From the NCBI GenBank assembly GCA_036733305.1, contig DAINAT010000004.1, forward strand, positions 3,493 through 67,492: a stretch of 64,000 nucleotides of DNA, written 5' to 3'. Below are positions 15,618 through 25,175 of this stretch, piece by piece. This DNA is from UBA7672 sp036733305 (GTDB lineage Bacteria; Pseudomonadota; Alphaproteobacteria; Caulobacterales; Hyphomonadaceae). The notes beneath the pieces were generated by a model. The model did not search any database and had not been told where the DNA came from. It worked only from the letters and a program-made list of their open reading frames with translations. Made by a program: the position numbers and the translations under genes. The stretch's first letter is position 1. Each line of letters starts with the position of its first letter.

Positions 15618-17390
15618 ATGACGCAGAACAAAGATCTCGCCGGCCTTCTGTCGGACGCTGCAGGCGCGGCGTTCGTTGCGCTTGGGCTTGAGGCGTCGCT
15701 GGGCGCCGTGCGTCGTTCGGACCGGCCGGATCTGGCGGACTTCCAGTGCAATGGCGCGATGGCTGGTGCGAAGAAGCTGGGCAAGAACCCGCGCGAGATT
15801 GCAACGAGCGTGGTCGATGCGCTGAAGGGGTCGTCGCTTGTCGCCGGCTGCGAAGTGGCGGGACCGGGCTTTATCAACATCAAACTGTCGGCGGATGGAC
15901 TGAACAAGCGCGCGGCAGAGATTGCGGCGGACGAACGTTCGGGTGCCTGGACCGTGGAAACACCGCGGCGCGTCGTGATGGATTTCGGCGGCTGGAACGT
16001 CGCGAAGGAAATGCACATCGGCCACCTGCGCTCGACGGTGATCGGGGATTCGCTGCAGCGGCTGTTCCGCTTCATGGGCGACAGCGTGACGAGCGACGTG
16101 CACCTCGGTGACTGGGGCTTGCAGATGGGCCAGCTGATCAACGAGGTGAAGCTGGAGCAGCCGGGCCTGCCGTATTTCGACGCGAGCTTCACGGGCCCGT
16201 ACCCTGAGCAAAGCCCGGTGACGATGGACGATCTCGGACGGCTGTATCCGCTGGCGTCCGGCAAGTCGAAGACGGATGAGGCGCGGCGCAACGAAGACCG
16301 CGCGGCGACGCAGGAGCTGCAGTCGGGGCGGCCGGGCTATCGCGCACTGTGGAAGCACTTCTGCAACGTCACGCGCGTGGGGCTGGAGCGCGAGTGCAAG
16401 AGCCTCGGCGTGACGTTCGACCTGTGGAAGGGCGAGTCTGACGCCGAGCCATTCATTCCGCAGATCGTGGACGATCTGAAGTCGCGCGGGATTTCGGAAT
16501 TCGATCAGGGCGCCTGGATCGTGCGCGTGGCGCGCGAGAGCGACAAGAAAGAGATGCCGCCGATCATCCTCGTGAACCGGGATGGCGCGATCGGCTATCA
16601 CGGCTCGGATCTTGGCACGATCGTGGATCGCAAGCAGAGCATTGATCCGCAACTGTCGCTCTACATCGTTGACCAGCGGCAGGCGTTGCACTTCGAGCAG
16701 GTGTTCCGCGCGAGCGACCGTGCGGGCTATTTGCCGGAGAAGGAGCTGGAGCATCTCGGCTTCGGCACGGTGAACGGTCCGGACGGCAAGCCGTTCAAGA
16801 CGCGCGATGGTGGGACGCTGAAGTTGCAGGCGTTCATCGCGCAGGCGGATGAAGTCGCGACGGCGCGAATGAAGGAAGCCGAGCTTGGTTCGGATGTTTC
16901 CGAGGCCGAGCAACAAGACATTGCGCACAAGGTGGCGGTGGCAGCGATCAAGTTCTCCGATCTCTCCAACGTGCGGACGACGAACTACATCTTCGATCTT
17001 GAGCGCTTCGTGTCGTTCGAGGGCAAGACGGGGCCGTATCTGTTGTACGCGGCTGTGCGCGTGAAGTCGCTGGCGCGGCGCGCTGCGGCTGAGGGCGTGA
17101 AGGCTGGGCCGATCACGGTGGAGCTGGACGCGGAGCGCGCTCTGGTTCTCGCGCTGGACGGTTTCAACGATGCTCTGCGTGGCGCATACGAGAAGCGCAT
17201 GCCGCATATCCTGTGTGAGCATGCCTATGCGCTGGGGCAGGCATTCTCCGGCTTCTATGCGGCGGCGCCGATCCTTGTCGAAAGCGATCCGGTGAAGAAG
17301 GCGTCACGTCTGGCGCTGGCGCTGGCGACGCTGAAGCAGCTCGAAATTGTGCTGGGATTGATCGGCATTGATGTGCCGGACCGGATGTAG
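15618..17390 (+). CDS. argS: Arginyl-tRNA synthetase
   Basis: The 590-residue class I synthetase charges tRNA-Arg. The HIGH signature is in NVAKEMHIGHLRSTVIGD after the N-terminal Add-1 domain (VAGPGFINIKLSADGL). Other features are HLGDWGLQMGQLINEV, IVDQRQALHFEQVF, the TRDGGTLKLQAF region, and the C-terminal DALR domain (GPYLLYAAVRVKSLARRA, EHAYALGQAFSGFYAAAPIL). Length is normal. It is followed after 2 bases by a GNAT gene. Confidence 0.97.
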   Translation: MTQNKDLAGLLSDAAGAAFVALGLEASLGAVRRSDRPDLADFQCNGAMAGAKKLGKNPREIATSVVDALKGSSLVAGCEVAGPGFINIKLSADGLNKRAAEIAADERSGAWTVETPRRVVMDFGGWNVAKEMHIGHLRSTVIGDSLQRLFRFMGDSVTSDVHLGDWGLQMGQLINEVKLEQPGLPYFDASFTGPYPEQSPVTMDDLGRLYPLASGKSKTDEARRNEDRAATQELQSGRPGYRALWKHFCNVTRVGLERECKSLGVTFDLWKGESDAEPFIPQIVDDLKSRGISEFDQGAWIVRVARESDKKEMPPIILVNRDGAIGYHGSDLGTIVDRKQSIDPQLSLYIVDQRQALHFEQVFRASDRAGYLPEKELEHLGFGTVNGPDGKPFKTRDGGTLKLQAFIAQADEVATARMKEAELGSDVSEAEQQDIAHKVAVAAIKFSDLSNVRTTNYIFDLERFVSFEGKTGPYLLYAAVRVKSLARRAAAEGVKAGPITVELDAERALVLALDGFNDALRGAYEKRMPHILCEHAYALGQAFSGFYAAAPILVESDPVKKASRLALALATLKQLEIVLGLIGIDVPDRM

Positions 17391-17392
17391 CC

Positions 17393-17839
17393 ATGCGCAT
17401 CCGGCCGTCGACGAGCGAAGACGGCGCGCGGGTTGTTGAAATCTGGCGGAACGCCGTTCAGGCGACGCATGATTTCCTGTCGCCGGCGGACCTGGCAGCG
17501 ATCGACGCGCAGGTTGAGCAGTTCCTGCCGAAAACGCCGCTGTTGCTGGTGATCGATGAGGAAGATCGTCCGGCAGGCTTCATGGGTATGACCGGTCACA
17601 AGGTGGACTCGCTGTTCATCGATCCAATGCTGCGTGGCGGTGGGATTGGCCGCTTGCTGATCGAGCATGCCGCGATGCTCTATGCTTCGCTGACTGTCGA
17701 TGTGAACGAGCAGAACGCGCAGGCCGTTGGCTTCTACGAGCGCATGGGCTTTGTTCAGACCGGGCGTTCGGACACGGACGATCAAGGGCGTCCCTATCCG
17801 CTGATCCATATGCGGCTGGGGACGGTTAGCGAGGGATGA
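17393..17839 (+). CDS. GNAT N-acetyltransferase, YjaB-like
   Basis: The 148-residue protein has a GNAT fold: MRIRPSTSEDGARVVEIWRNAV at the start, the acetyl-CoA motif A in LFIDPMLRGGGIGRLLIEHA, and DVNEQNAQAVGFYERMGF. The order and LSPADLAAIDAQVEQFLP region resemble E. coli YjaB. The acceptor is unknown. The gene follows argS by 2 bases and overlaps the next GNAT gene by 4 bases (ATGA), so argS and both GNAT genes are likely co-transcribed. Confidence 0.9.
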   Translation: MRIRPSTSEDGARVVEIWRNAVQATHDFLSPADLAAIDAQVEQFLPKTPLLLVIDEEDRPAGFMGMTGHKVDSLFIDPMLRGGGIGRLLIEHAAMLYASLTVDVNEQNAQAVGFYERMGFVQTGRSDTDDQGRPYPLIHMRLGTVSEG

Positions 17840-18300
17840 GCATGCTGAGCGTGCGGGTGGATGATCTGAGCGGCGCAGAGATACAGGCGCTGGTGAAGCG
17901 GCACCTCGCGGGCATGCATGAGAATTCGCCGCCTGAAAGTGTGCATGCGCTCGATCTCGACAAGTTGCGGCAGCCAGGCGTGACGTTCTGGTCCGGTTGG
18001 TCAGGCGATCAGATCGCTGTCATGGGCGCCCTGAAGCGGCTTGATGCTGCGAATGGCGAGATCAAGTCGATGCGCGTGGCCGATGCGTTTCTCGGCAAGG
18101 GCGCTGGCAGGGCGATGCTGGAGCATATCGTGGCCGAGGCGCGCGCGATGGGCATCGGTACGCTGTGGCTGGAGACGGGCTCGACGGATGCGTTCGTGCC
18201 GGCGCTGAAGTTGTATGAGAGCGCGGGGTTCGAGGTGTGTGGACCGTTCGGTGGCTATACGCTCGATCCGTTCAGCGTGTTCATGAAGCGGGATTTGTAG
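17836..18300 (+). CDS. GNAT N-acetyltransferase, PatB/YsnE-like
   Basis: The 154-residue GNAT has the acetyl-CoA-binding segment RVADAFLGKGAGRAMLEHIVAE and the later motif TLWLETGSTDAFVPALKLYESAGF, with a typical YTLDPFSVFMKRDL ending. The early HLAGMHENSPPESVHALDLDKL is characteristic of the YsnE/PatB-type subgroup. The substrate is unknown. The start overlaps the stop of the preceding GNAT gene. Confidence 0.9.
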   Translation: MSMLSVRVDDLSGAEIQALVKRHLAGMHENSPPESVHALDLDKLRQPGVTFWSGWSGDQIAVMGALKRLDAANGEIKSMRVADAFLGKGAGRAMLEHIVAEARAMGIGTLWLETGSTDAFVPALKLYESAGFEVCGPFGGYTLDPFSVFMKRDL

Positions 18301-18328
18301 GCGGACACCGCACGATGGATGCGGGATC

Positions 18329-18386
18329 GTAGGGTGCATCTTGATGCACCTATGCACGGTCGCGGTGCATCAAGATGCACCCCACT
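18329..18386. repeat. Palindromic intergenic repeat, family A
   Basis: GGTGCATCTTGATGCACC and GGTGCATCAAGATGCACC lie about 15 bases apart in opposite orientation, flanked by TAGG on the left and CCAC on the right. Each arm is itself nearly self-complementary. The copy lies between two convergent genes. Confidence 0.85.
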
Positions 18387-18398
18387 TCGAGCGCGGAG

Positions 18399-18716
18399 TT
18401 ACTTCTTTTTTTTCGCCGTCGATTTCTTGGCAGGCGCTTTCGCGGCGTTCTTCGCGGGCCCCTTTACAGCTGGCTTGGCTATTGTTTGCGCGGAGCCGCC
18501 ATTGCCGGGGAGAAGCCAGATCGCGGTCACCGCATTGGCGTGGCCGTGGCCCAGACCGCACTTCTCCATCAGGTGTGACCGTAGCTCACCGTGCTTCTTG
18601 AGGCCCGACTTCGACAGGACGAGGGAGAAGTCCTCGTAGGTCTTGCCGGATGCCTGTTCAGCGTTGGTGAGATAGGTCTGGAAGCCCTTGTGGAGTTTTG
18701 TTCGGTCCAGAGCCAT
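18399..18716 (-). CDS. DUF4287 protein with lysine/alanine-rich tail
   Basis: The 105-residue protein has an N-terminal DUF4287-like domain (KLHKGFQTYLTNAEQASGKT, FSLVLSKSGLKKHGELRSHL, CGLGHGHANAVTAIWLL) and a low-complexity tail of Pro-Ala-Lys repeats ending in KKKK. Such tails resemble histone H1-like DNA-binding tails of bacterial nucleoid proteins. The DUF4287 role is unknown. The start follows GAGAGAAAC and the gene is 16 bases downstream of the M28 peptidase gene on the same strand, so they may be co-transcribed. Confidence 0.85.
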   Translation of the reverse strand: MALDRTKLHKGFQTYLTNAEQASGKTYEDFSLVLSKSGLKKHGELRSHLMEKCGLGHGHANAVTAIWLLPGNGGSAQTIAKPAVKGPAKNAAKAPAKKSTAKKKK

Positions 18717-18731
18717 TTCTGTTTCTCTCGA

Positions 18732-20465
<1,734 letters not shown>

Positions 20466-20560
20466 CTACGTCTCCTTGAAAGTGCGGGCACAGTATCCCG
20501 CGATGGAAACGGAGCAAGGGAGGGTTAGATGCGAAATGGCCCTTACGCAGAGCTAAACTT

Positions 20561-20590
20561 AAAAGGCCCAACGCTTGCGCGCTGGGCCTC
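20561..20590 (-). terminator. Intrinsic terminator for the GDT1-type operon
   Basis: On the minus strand GGCCCAGCGC-GCAA-GCGTTGGGCC forms a 10-pair stem with one mismatch, followed directly by TTTT. It lies 69 bases after the stop of the small membrane protein gene at 20659, so it should end the manganese exporter transcript. Confidence 0.75.
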
Positions 20591-20658
20591 TCAAATCCGG
20601 ATGGCGTTTCCGAACGTGGGTTCTTCAACTCCAGCCAGTTCAGCAGAGAAACGGCGGA

Positions 20659-20820
20659 TTAGCCGATTGGTTCCGGGGCCATGGGGGCCAGATTCAGCGA
20701 TGCGTTGTGAGGCTCCGCCAGCACGTCCGCGGCGACCCAGAGGATAACGGCGCCGACGATCAGTATTGCGCCGAATATGGCGAGGCGAACGAGGCCCTCA
20801 GGCTGTTTCTCAGAAGACAT
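20659..20820 (-). CDS. Small membrane protein, 53 aa
   Basis: The protein MSSEKQPEGLVRLAIFGAIL... has one membrane span (roughly residues 10-33, LVRLAIFGAILIVGAVILWV) and a Pro/Ala-rich end. Its ATG overlaps the end of the GDT1-type gene by 11 bases, which suggests translational coupling and a shared function in the manganese exporter operon. A longer in-frame reading of 63 residues is possible but starts within the exporter gene without a clear ribosome-binding site. No family was recognised. Confidence 0.6.
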   Translation of the reverse strand: MSSEKQPEGLVRLAIFGAILIVGAVILWVAADVLAEPHNASLNLAPMAPEPIG

Positions 20821-21379
20821 TGAAGGCTCCCAGTACAATCCAGATACCAATCAGGGCGAACAGCACGGCTGCGCCCATGCGAACGTATTTCAGCGGAACG
20901 ACGCGTGTGACGGCTTCGCCGAGGAAAACGGCGGGGACGTTGGCGAGCATCATGCCGATCGTCGTACCGATGGTGACGAAGACGATGTCGTGGAAACGCG
21001 CTGCGAGCAGCGACGTGGCGATCTGCGTCTTGTCGCCGATCTCGACGAAGAAGAAGGCGATGAGCGTGGTCAGGAACACGCTACCCATCGAACGCTTGGC
21101 TGCGCCTTCGTCTTCCTTGTCAGGGATCAATGCCCACGCCGCCATGATCACGAAGGCGACGCCGACGATGATCTGGAAGGTCGGGCCCGTGAGCCATTGC
21201 GAGATGAAGTAGCCCAGCGTTGCAGCGGCCGCGTGGTTCAGCAGCGTGGCGGCGAGAATGCCGAGGATAATGGGGACCGGCTTGCGGAACTTGGCCGCGA
21301 GCACGATGGCGAGCAGTTGCGTCTTGTCGCCGATCTCGGCGATAGCGACGACCGCGGTCGAAATCCAGATTGCTTCCAT
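20810..21379 (-). CDS. TMEM165/GDT1 (UPF0016) family manganese exporter
   Basis: The 189-residue integral membrane protein has two repeats each containing the hallmark E-x-G-D-K-T motif (IAEIGDKTQLLAIVLAA near the N-terminus and FVEIGDKTQIATSLLAA in the second half) among six predicted hydrophobic segments. UPF0016 proteins such as MneA export manganese. This identity is supported independently by the yybP-ykoY riboswitch in the 5' leader. The ATG at 21379 is chosen because it begins the first membrane repeat; the longer reading enters the riboswitch. A small membrane gene overlaps its end. Confidence 0.93.
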   Translation of the reverse strand: MEAIWISTAVVAIAEIGDKTQLLAIVLAAKFRKPVPIILGILAATLLNHAAAATLGYFISQWLTGPTFQIIVGVAFVIMAAWALIPDKEDEGAAKRSMGSVFLTTLIAFFFVEIGDKTQIATSLLAARFHDIVFVTIGTTIGMMLANVPAVFLGEAVTRVVPLKYVRMGAAVLFALIGIWIVLGAFNVF

Positions 21380-21449
21380 GAGACGTCCAGGGGCCGCGAC
21401 ACTGACACGACGATGCCGCGCTTCCATGGGCCCAGGCCGGAAGCGCACA

Positions 21450-21560
21450 TCGTCGGTCTCGCCAATTCAGACCTGAAGGTCTGCTGCGCGCGCCATGGGT
21501 CCGAAAACCCAAGTGTGTTGACGCGTGCTCCGCTGGGGTTGCGGACGGCTACTCCCCGAA
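21450..21560 (-). promoter_or_regulatory. yybP-ykoY manganese riboswitch
   Basis: The minus-strand leader of the GDT1-type gene contains the conserved blocks of the yybP-ykoY family in order: GGGGAGTAGCCG at 21557-21546, GCGTCAACACACTT near 21520-21507, a GGCGCGCGCAG segment near 21495, and GGCGAGACCGA at 21463-21453. The E. coli mntP and alx leaders carry the same GGGGAGTAGCC, GTCAACATAC and GGCGAGACC blocks. The riboswitch activates manganese-export genes when Mn2+ is bound. The family rule predicts that high manganese turns on the exporter; the exact stem pairing was not folded by computer. Confidence 0.85.
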
Positions 21561-21605
21561 CAGGGCGTATCTGGAGCGATGCGAGAGACGAGTCAACGTT
21601 GCAGA

Positions 21606-21621
21606 CGCAACTATAATTGCG
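21606..21621. promoter_or_regulatory. Inverted repeat at the riboswitch promoter
   Basis: CGCAA-CTATAA-TTGCG is a 5-base inverted repeat with an AT-rich centre, about 50 bases upstream of the riboswitch on the minus strand. The centre also offers a TATAAT-like -10 element. It could be an operator or simply part of the promoter; the responsible regulator is unknown. Confidence 0.35.
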
Positions 21622-21635
21622 ACTGCTTCTCAGCC

Positions 21636-22589
21636 TTACCAGTTCTCGTCGTGATCGTCGGGAATGTGGTCCAGCGGCATGGGTTGCGGGTCGCCGGGCA
21701 GCGGGATGTAGGCGGTTTCGTGCGGCGGCTGGCTGAACCATGTGTCGGTGAAATTGCCAGCGATGGAGGTGCGCCAGTCGGCCGAAGCTTTCGCGAGTCG
21801 CTCCTTCGAGGATGCGACGAAGTTCCAGTCGAGGAAGCGCGGGCCGTCGAGCGGATCACCGCCCGCGAACATGATGCGCGTCCCTTTGGTCAGCGTAACG
21901 GGAAGCGGTCGCGCCGGATTGAGAACGGCCATCTGTGCTTCGCCGATGGTCGTGTCGCCGATCTTGGCCGAGCCGTTGAGCACGTAGATGCAGAGTTCCG
22001 GCGCTTCGGGAGCTTCGATTGTTGTGTCGCGCTCCGCAGTCAGCACGAGCTGGCAGATGCCGGCTGGAAATTCGACAGGCGAGGTCTGGCCATAGGCAGA
22101 GCCCGATATCAGCACGCCCGTTGCGCCGCCGGCATCGATGATGGGCAGGACGCTGGCGGGGTAGTGCTGGAAGGTCGGGTCCTGTTCCGCATGGGATTGC
22201 GGGAGCGCGACCCAGGTCTGGATCGCTTCGATGCGGTGGCCCTTCTCGCGCTCCTCAGGCGGGGTACGCTCCGAGTGAACGATGCCGCGGCCGGCGGTCA
22301 TCCAGTTCACCGCGCCGGGGCGGATGGTTTGCTGCGTGCCGAGGCTGTCGCGGTGATCGAGCGCGCCGTCGAACAGCCAGGTGACGGTTGCGAGACCGAT
22401 ATGCGGGTGAGAGCGGACATCCATGCCCTTGCCGGGCGGCATCTCGGCAGGTCCCAAATGGTCGAAGAATACGAAGGGGCCGACATTGCGCCGATTTGGG
22501 AAGGGCAGCAGACGGCGCACAAAGAAGCCGCCCAGATCGCGCTGGCGGGGCTCGATGATCATTTCGACGTCGTCGGCCATAGGTTCCAT
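21636..22589 (-). CDS. Pirin family protein
   Basis: The 317-residue bicupin has the N-terminal pirin domain with metal ligands in the motif RSHPHIGLATVTWLFDG followed by GLxHSE-type residues (RGIVHSERTPPEE). The C-terminal cupin is more divergent (CIYVLNGSAKIG, PEFLDWNF-like GPRFLDWNFVASS). Bacterial pirins act as quercetinases or metabolic regulators; substrate is unknown. The ATG at 22589 has a near alternative three codons downstream at 22580. The gene faces away from the hydrolase gene on the other strand and ends close to the riboswitch promoter. Confidence 0.93.
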   Translation of the reverse strand: MEPMADDVEMIIEPRQRDLGGFFVRRLLPFPNRRNVGPFVFFDHLGPAEMPPGKGMDVRSHPHIGLATVTWLFDGALDHRDSLGTQQTIRPGAVNWMTAGRGIVHSERTPPEEREKGHRIEAIQTWVALPQSHAEQDPTFQHYPASVLPIIDAGGATGVLISGSAYGQTSPVEFPAGICQLVLTAERDTTIEAPEAPELCIYVLNGSAKIGDTTIGEAQMAVLNPARPLPVTLTKGTRIMFAGGDPLDGPRFLDWNFVASSKERLAKASADWRTSIAGNFTDTWFSQPPHETAYIPLPGDPQPMPLDHIPDDHDENW

Positions 22590-22645
22590 CCCACATGTCT
22601 GCGGTTGAGTATGGACGAGCGCGCGTGGAATGGGAAACTGTACGG

Positions 22646-23779
22646 ATGAAGGAGATTGTTCCCTCCCGTCTCACTTTCGCTCCATCACGCCTCGGGGCGG
22701 CGCTGGCAGCGCTAGTGACACTGCTCGTTGCTGCTTGCGCGCCTCTCCAGCAGGGCGCGCTGGCCTATGATACGCATCCCACGCCCGGTTTTTCGGAGCA
22801 CTGGTTCACATCGTTCGACGGCGCGCGGCTGGGGCTGGATGTCTATGAGCCGCGTGCGGCGGCGCCGGGCATGGGGCCATGTGACAATGGCGGCGGCATC
22901 AACATGGCGACGCCGGCGTCTGCCTGCTCGGCGGCCGCAGCCGTATATCGCGCCGATCCTGATGTGGTGATCGTCGCGGTCCACGGGATGAATGACTATG
23001 CTGGTGCGTTCAGATCAGCGGGCGCGTGGTGGTCGGCCCATGGGGCCAAGGTCTACGCGTATGACCAACGCGGTTTTGGGCGTTCACCGGGCTGGATGAT
23101 CTGGCCGACGCACGACGTGATGCGGAAGGATCTCGAGACTGCAGTTACAGTCGCACGCGCCCGGTATCCGCATGCCAAGATTGCCGTTGTGGGCGAGAGC
23201 ATGGGGGCCGCGGTTGCTGTCACGGCGTTTGCCGATGCGACACCGCCGGATGTGGATGCGCTGATCCTGTCAGGGCCGGGCCTGCGCGGGTGGGGTGTGT
23301 TGCCGTGGTATTACAGCGCCAGTCTCTGGGTGAGTTCGCATGTGCGGCCGGGCTGGGTCGTCGTGCCGCCCAAGGGGTTGAACATCGTGGCGACGGACAA
23401 CAACGCCAAGCTTCGTGAAATGTGGTTCGACCCGTACGTCCAGAAATCCAATCGGATCGACAGCGTCTATGGCGTGGTGTCGATGATGGAGGAGGCGGAC
23501 CAGAAGATCGATCAGCTTCCGTCCAGGGTGCCGACCCTGATGCTCTATGGGGCCAACGACCAGATCATCCCGCCCGAGGGCGTGGAGCGGGCGGCCAAGC
23601 GGATGCCCCAGCATGTGAAGACGGCCTACTACGAAAAGGGCTACCACATGCTGATGAATGACCTTCAGGCTGAGTCGGTCTGGAGCGATATCCTGGCCTT
23701 TATCCGGAAACCCGATTCCCCCCTGCCTTCAGGGGCTCCGGCGATACCTTTTCGACGCGAGACCGCTGAAAACCGGTGA
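22646..23779 (+). CDS. Alpha/beta hydrolase lipoprotein, monoacylglycerol-lipase type
   Basis: The 377-residue protein begins with a lipoprotein signal ending in LLVAACAPLQ. The S33-type hydrolase domain has the oxyanion segment VVIVAVHGMNDYAG, the nucleophile elbow in VVGESMGAAVAV (Ser), the acid in LMLYGANDQIIPPEG (Asp) and the base in EKGYHMLMND (His). YDQRGFGRSPG is typical of monoacylglycerol lipase-like enzymes. There is an unusual extra stretch of Cys/Gly/Ala-rich sequence between residues 70 and 100. The ATG at 22646 begins the signal peptide. Confidence 0.9.
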   Translation: MKEIVPSRLTFAPSRLGAALAALVTLLVAACAPLQQGALAYDTHPTPGFSEHWFTSFDGARLGLDVYEPRAAAPGMGPCDNGGGINMATPASACSAAAAVYRADPDVVIVAVHGMNDYAGAFRSAGAWWSAHGAKVYAYDQRGFGRSPGWMIWPTHDVMRKDLETAVTVARARYPHAKIAVVGESMGAAVAVTAFADATPPDVDALILSGPGLRGWGVLPWYYSASLWVSSHVRPGWVVVPPKGLNIVATDNNAKLREMWFDPYVQKSNRIDSVYGVVSMMEEADQKIDQLPSRVPTLMLYGANDQIIPPEGVERAAKRMPQHVKTAYYEKGYHMLMNDLQAESVWSDILAFIRKPDSPLPSGAPAIPFRRETAENR

Positions 23780-23863
23780 AATTTCGCCAATCGAAATCGC
23801 CCGAAAATTAACCAACGCCCGTTAGGGTATCCAGACTGAGGATTGTCGAGGACTGATGCGCGC

Positions 23864-25009
23864 ATGTTGGCGCAAGTGAAGAAGATGGCGGGTGGGGACC
23901 TTTCCGGGCGTTTCGGCGCCTGGTGGAGCGGTCGTGACTACGTCCCGCCGGTAGAAGGCGAGGGTGAGGCTGGCGCTGAACAGCCCAAAGCGGCCGCCAA
24001 GCCTGAAGCCCAACCTGAGACAAAAATTGAAGCGCCGGCAGCTCCGGCTCCTGCTGCGGTCGAGGCAGTGCCGGTCGCCGAGAAGCCGGCAAAGAACAAC
24101 ACGCCTATCGTCATCGAGAAGCCTGCGAAGTCCGCGCCAGCAGCATCGTCGGCTGCGGGCGGCGAGTTGCGTATCAAGGCGCTTGAGACGCTGTGGGGTG
24201 AAGGTCGCCTCGCGCCGGGCTCGTTCGCAATCGACATGCGGATGGTGGATGCTGCGCTCGAGCTGGCGGACAAGCCGGGCGATATCGGTTTTATCGGCGC
24301 TGATGGCGCGCTGCTCAATGCATTTGGGGCTCAGTCGGATCGCAAGGCGTTGGTCACCGAGTGGCGCACGGCATGCGTTGCGCGCCTGAAAGAGTTTGTG
24401 CCGTCGGCTATCGTGACCACCGGCGAAGTTGATCGCCCGAAGGGCTTTACCGACAATTCGCTTCCGGCTGTCACCAGCATCGAGGCGTTCGCCTATGCTG
24501 ATCACAAGGCCGGGCTGGTCGGCCGCGTATTCCGTGCGCTCGACGCCAAGGGGCGCTGGGTGTTCCTCGACACGACACGCCGCACCAAGAAGACGCCGGC
24601 TGAAGCGTTCGCCTCTGCCTGGGCAGAGCCGCAGCTGTCGACGAATGACGAAATCGAAGAACTGCTGAAACTCGCGGGCTTCAAGTCCGTGCGCAAGGTT
24701 TCGGTGACGGAGCAGGTGCTTGCGTCTGCCAAGCACGGTTACGCCAATCTCAGCCAGGTGCTGGAGCGTGCAGCGCAGAGCGGCTTTTCGGGTAGCGAAG
24801 GCGCGCTGTTCCTGCAGGAGCTGGCTTGGGAAGCGCAGAGCTGGCGCGCACGTGCACGTGCACTTGAAGGCGGCGCGCTGGAAATGAACCTTTGGGTCGC
24901 CGACAAGACCGAACAGCATGCTCCGCTGGAACTCAGCGCCGACATGCTGAACCGCTCGATCCTGCCTGACGACGCCGGCGCAACCGACGCGCTGTTCGAC
25001 AAAGCCTGA
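23864..25009 (+). CDS. Hypothetical protein with methyltransferase-like domain
   Basis: The 381-residue protein has a short N-terminal segment, then a Pro/Ala/Glu/Lys-rich linker (residues about 30-105), then a folded domain. The later part (GLVGRVFRALDAKGRWVFLDTTRRT, EEFLKLAGF-like EELLKLAGFKSVRKVSVTEQ) has the pattern of the C-terminal half of SAM-dependent methyltransferases, but the glycine-rich SAM motif is not obvious (DIGFIGADGALLNAFG is weak). Function is unknown. The start is taken at ATG 23864; a TTG at 23843 is also possible. Confidence 0.7.
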   Translation: MLAQVKKMAGGDLSGRFGAWWSGRDYVPPVEGEGEAGAEQPKAAAKPEAQPETKIEAPAAPAPAAVEAVPVAEKPAKNNTPIVIEKPAKSAPAASSAAGGELRIKALETLWGEGRLAPGSFAIDMRMVDAALELADKPGDIGFIGADGALLNAFGAQSDRKALVTEWRTACVARLKEFVPSAIVTTGEVDRPKGFTDNSLPAVTSIEAFAYADHKAGLVGRVFRALDAKGRWVFLDTTRRTKKTPAEAFASAWAEPQLSTNDEIEELLKLAGFKSVRKVSVTEQVLASAKHGYANLSQVLERAAQSGFSGSEGALFLQELAWEAQSWRARARALEGGALEMNLWVADKTEQHAPLELSADMLNRSILPDDAGATDALFDKA

Positions 25010-25175
25010 TCGTAGCTGGGCGGCAAAACGCCCTGAAACACGATCATTCCCGAAGCGGCTGCGAATGGCTGGTTCATAAGCAAGATCATGCTCATGCGCC
25101 GGGTTCAAACCCGGGGGCAATGGGTCTATACGCGCGCCCAAGCCGCCTCGACGCGGCGCGTCTGGAGCCTGCCCC

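Noticed and set aside
15468..17222. Long minus-strand open frame opposite argS
   Set aside because: It is antisense to a clear argS and its translation is Arg/His/Leu-rich with no motifs, as expected from the third-position GC bias on the opposite strand.
25099..25122. tRNA T-arm-like sequence GCCGGGTTCAAACCCGG
   Set aside because: A 7-base loop cannot be paired with a proper 5-base stem, and no acceptor stem, D-arm or anticodon arm can be built around it.
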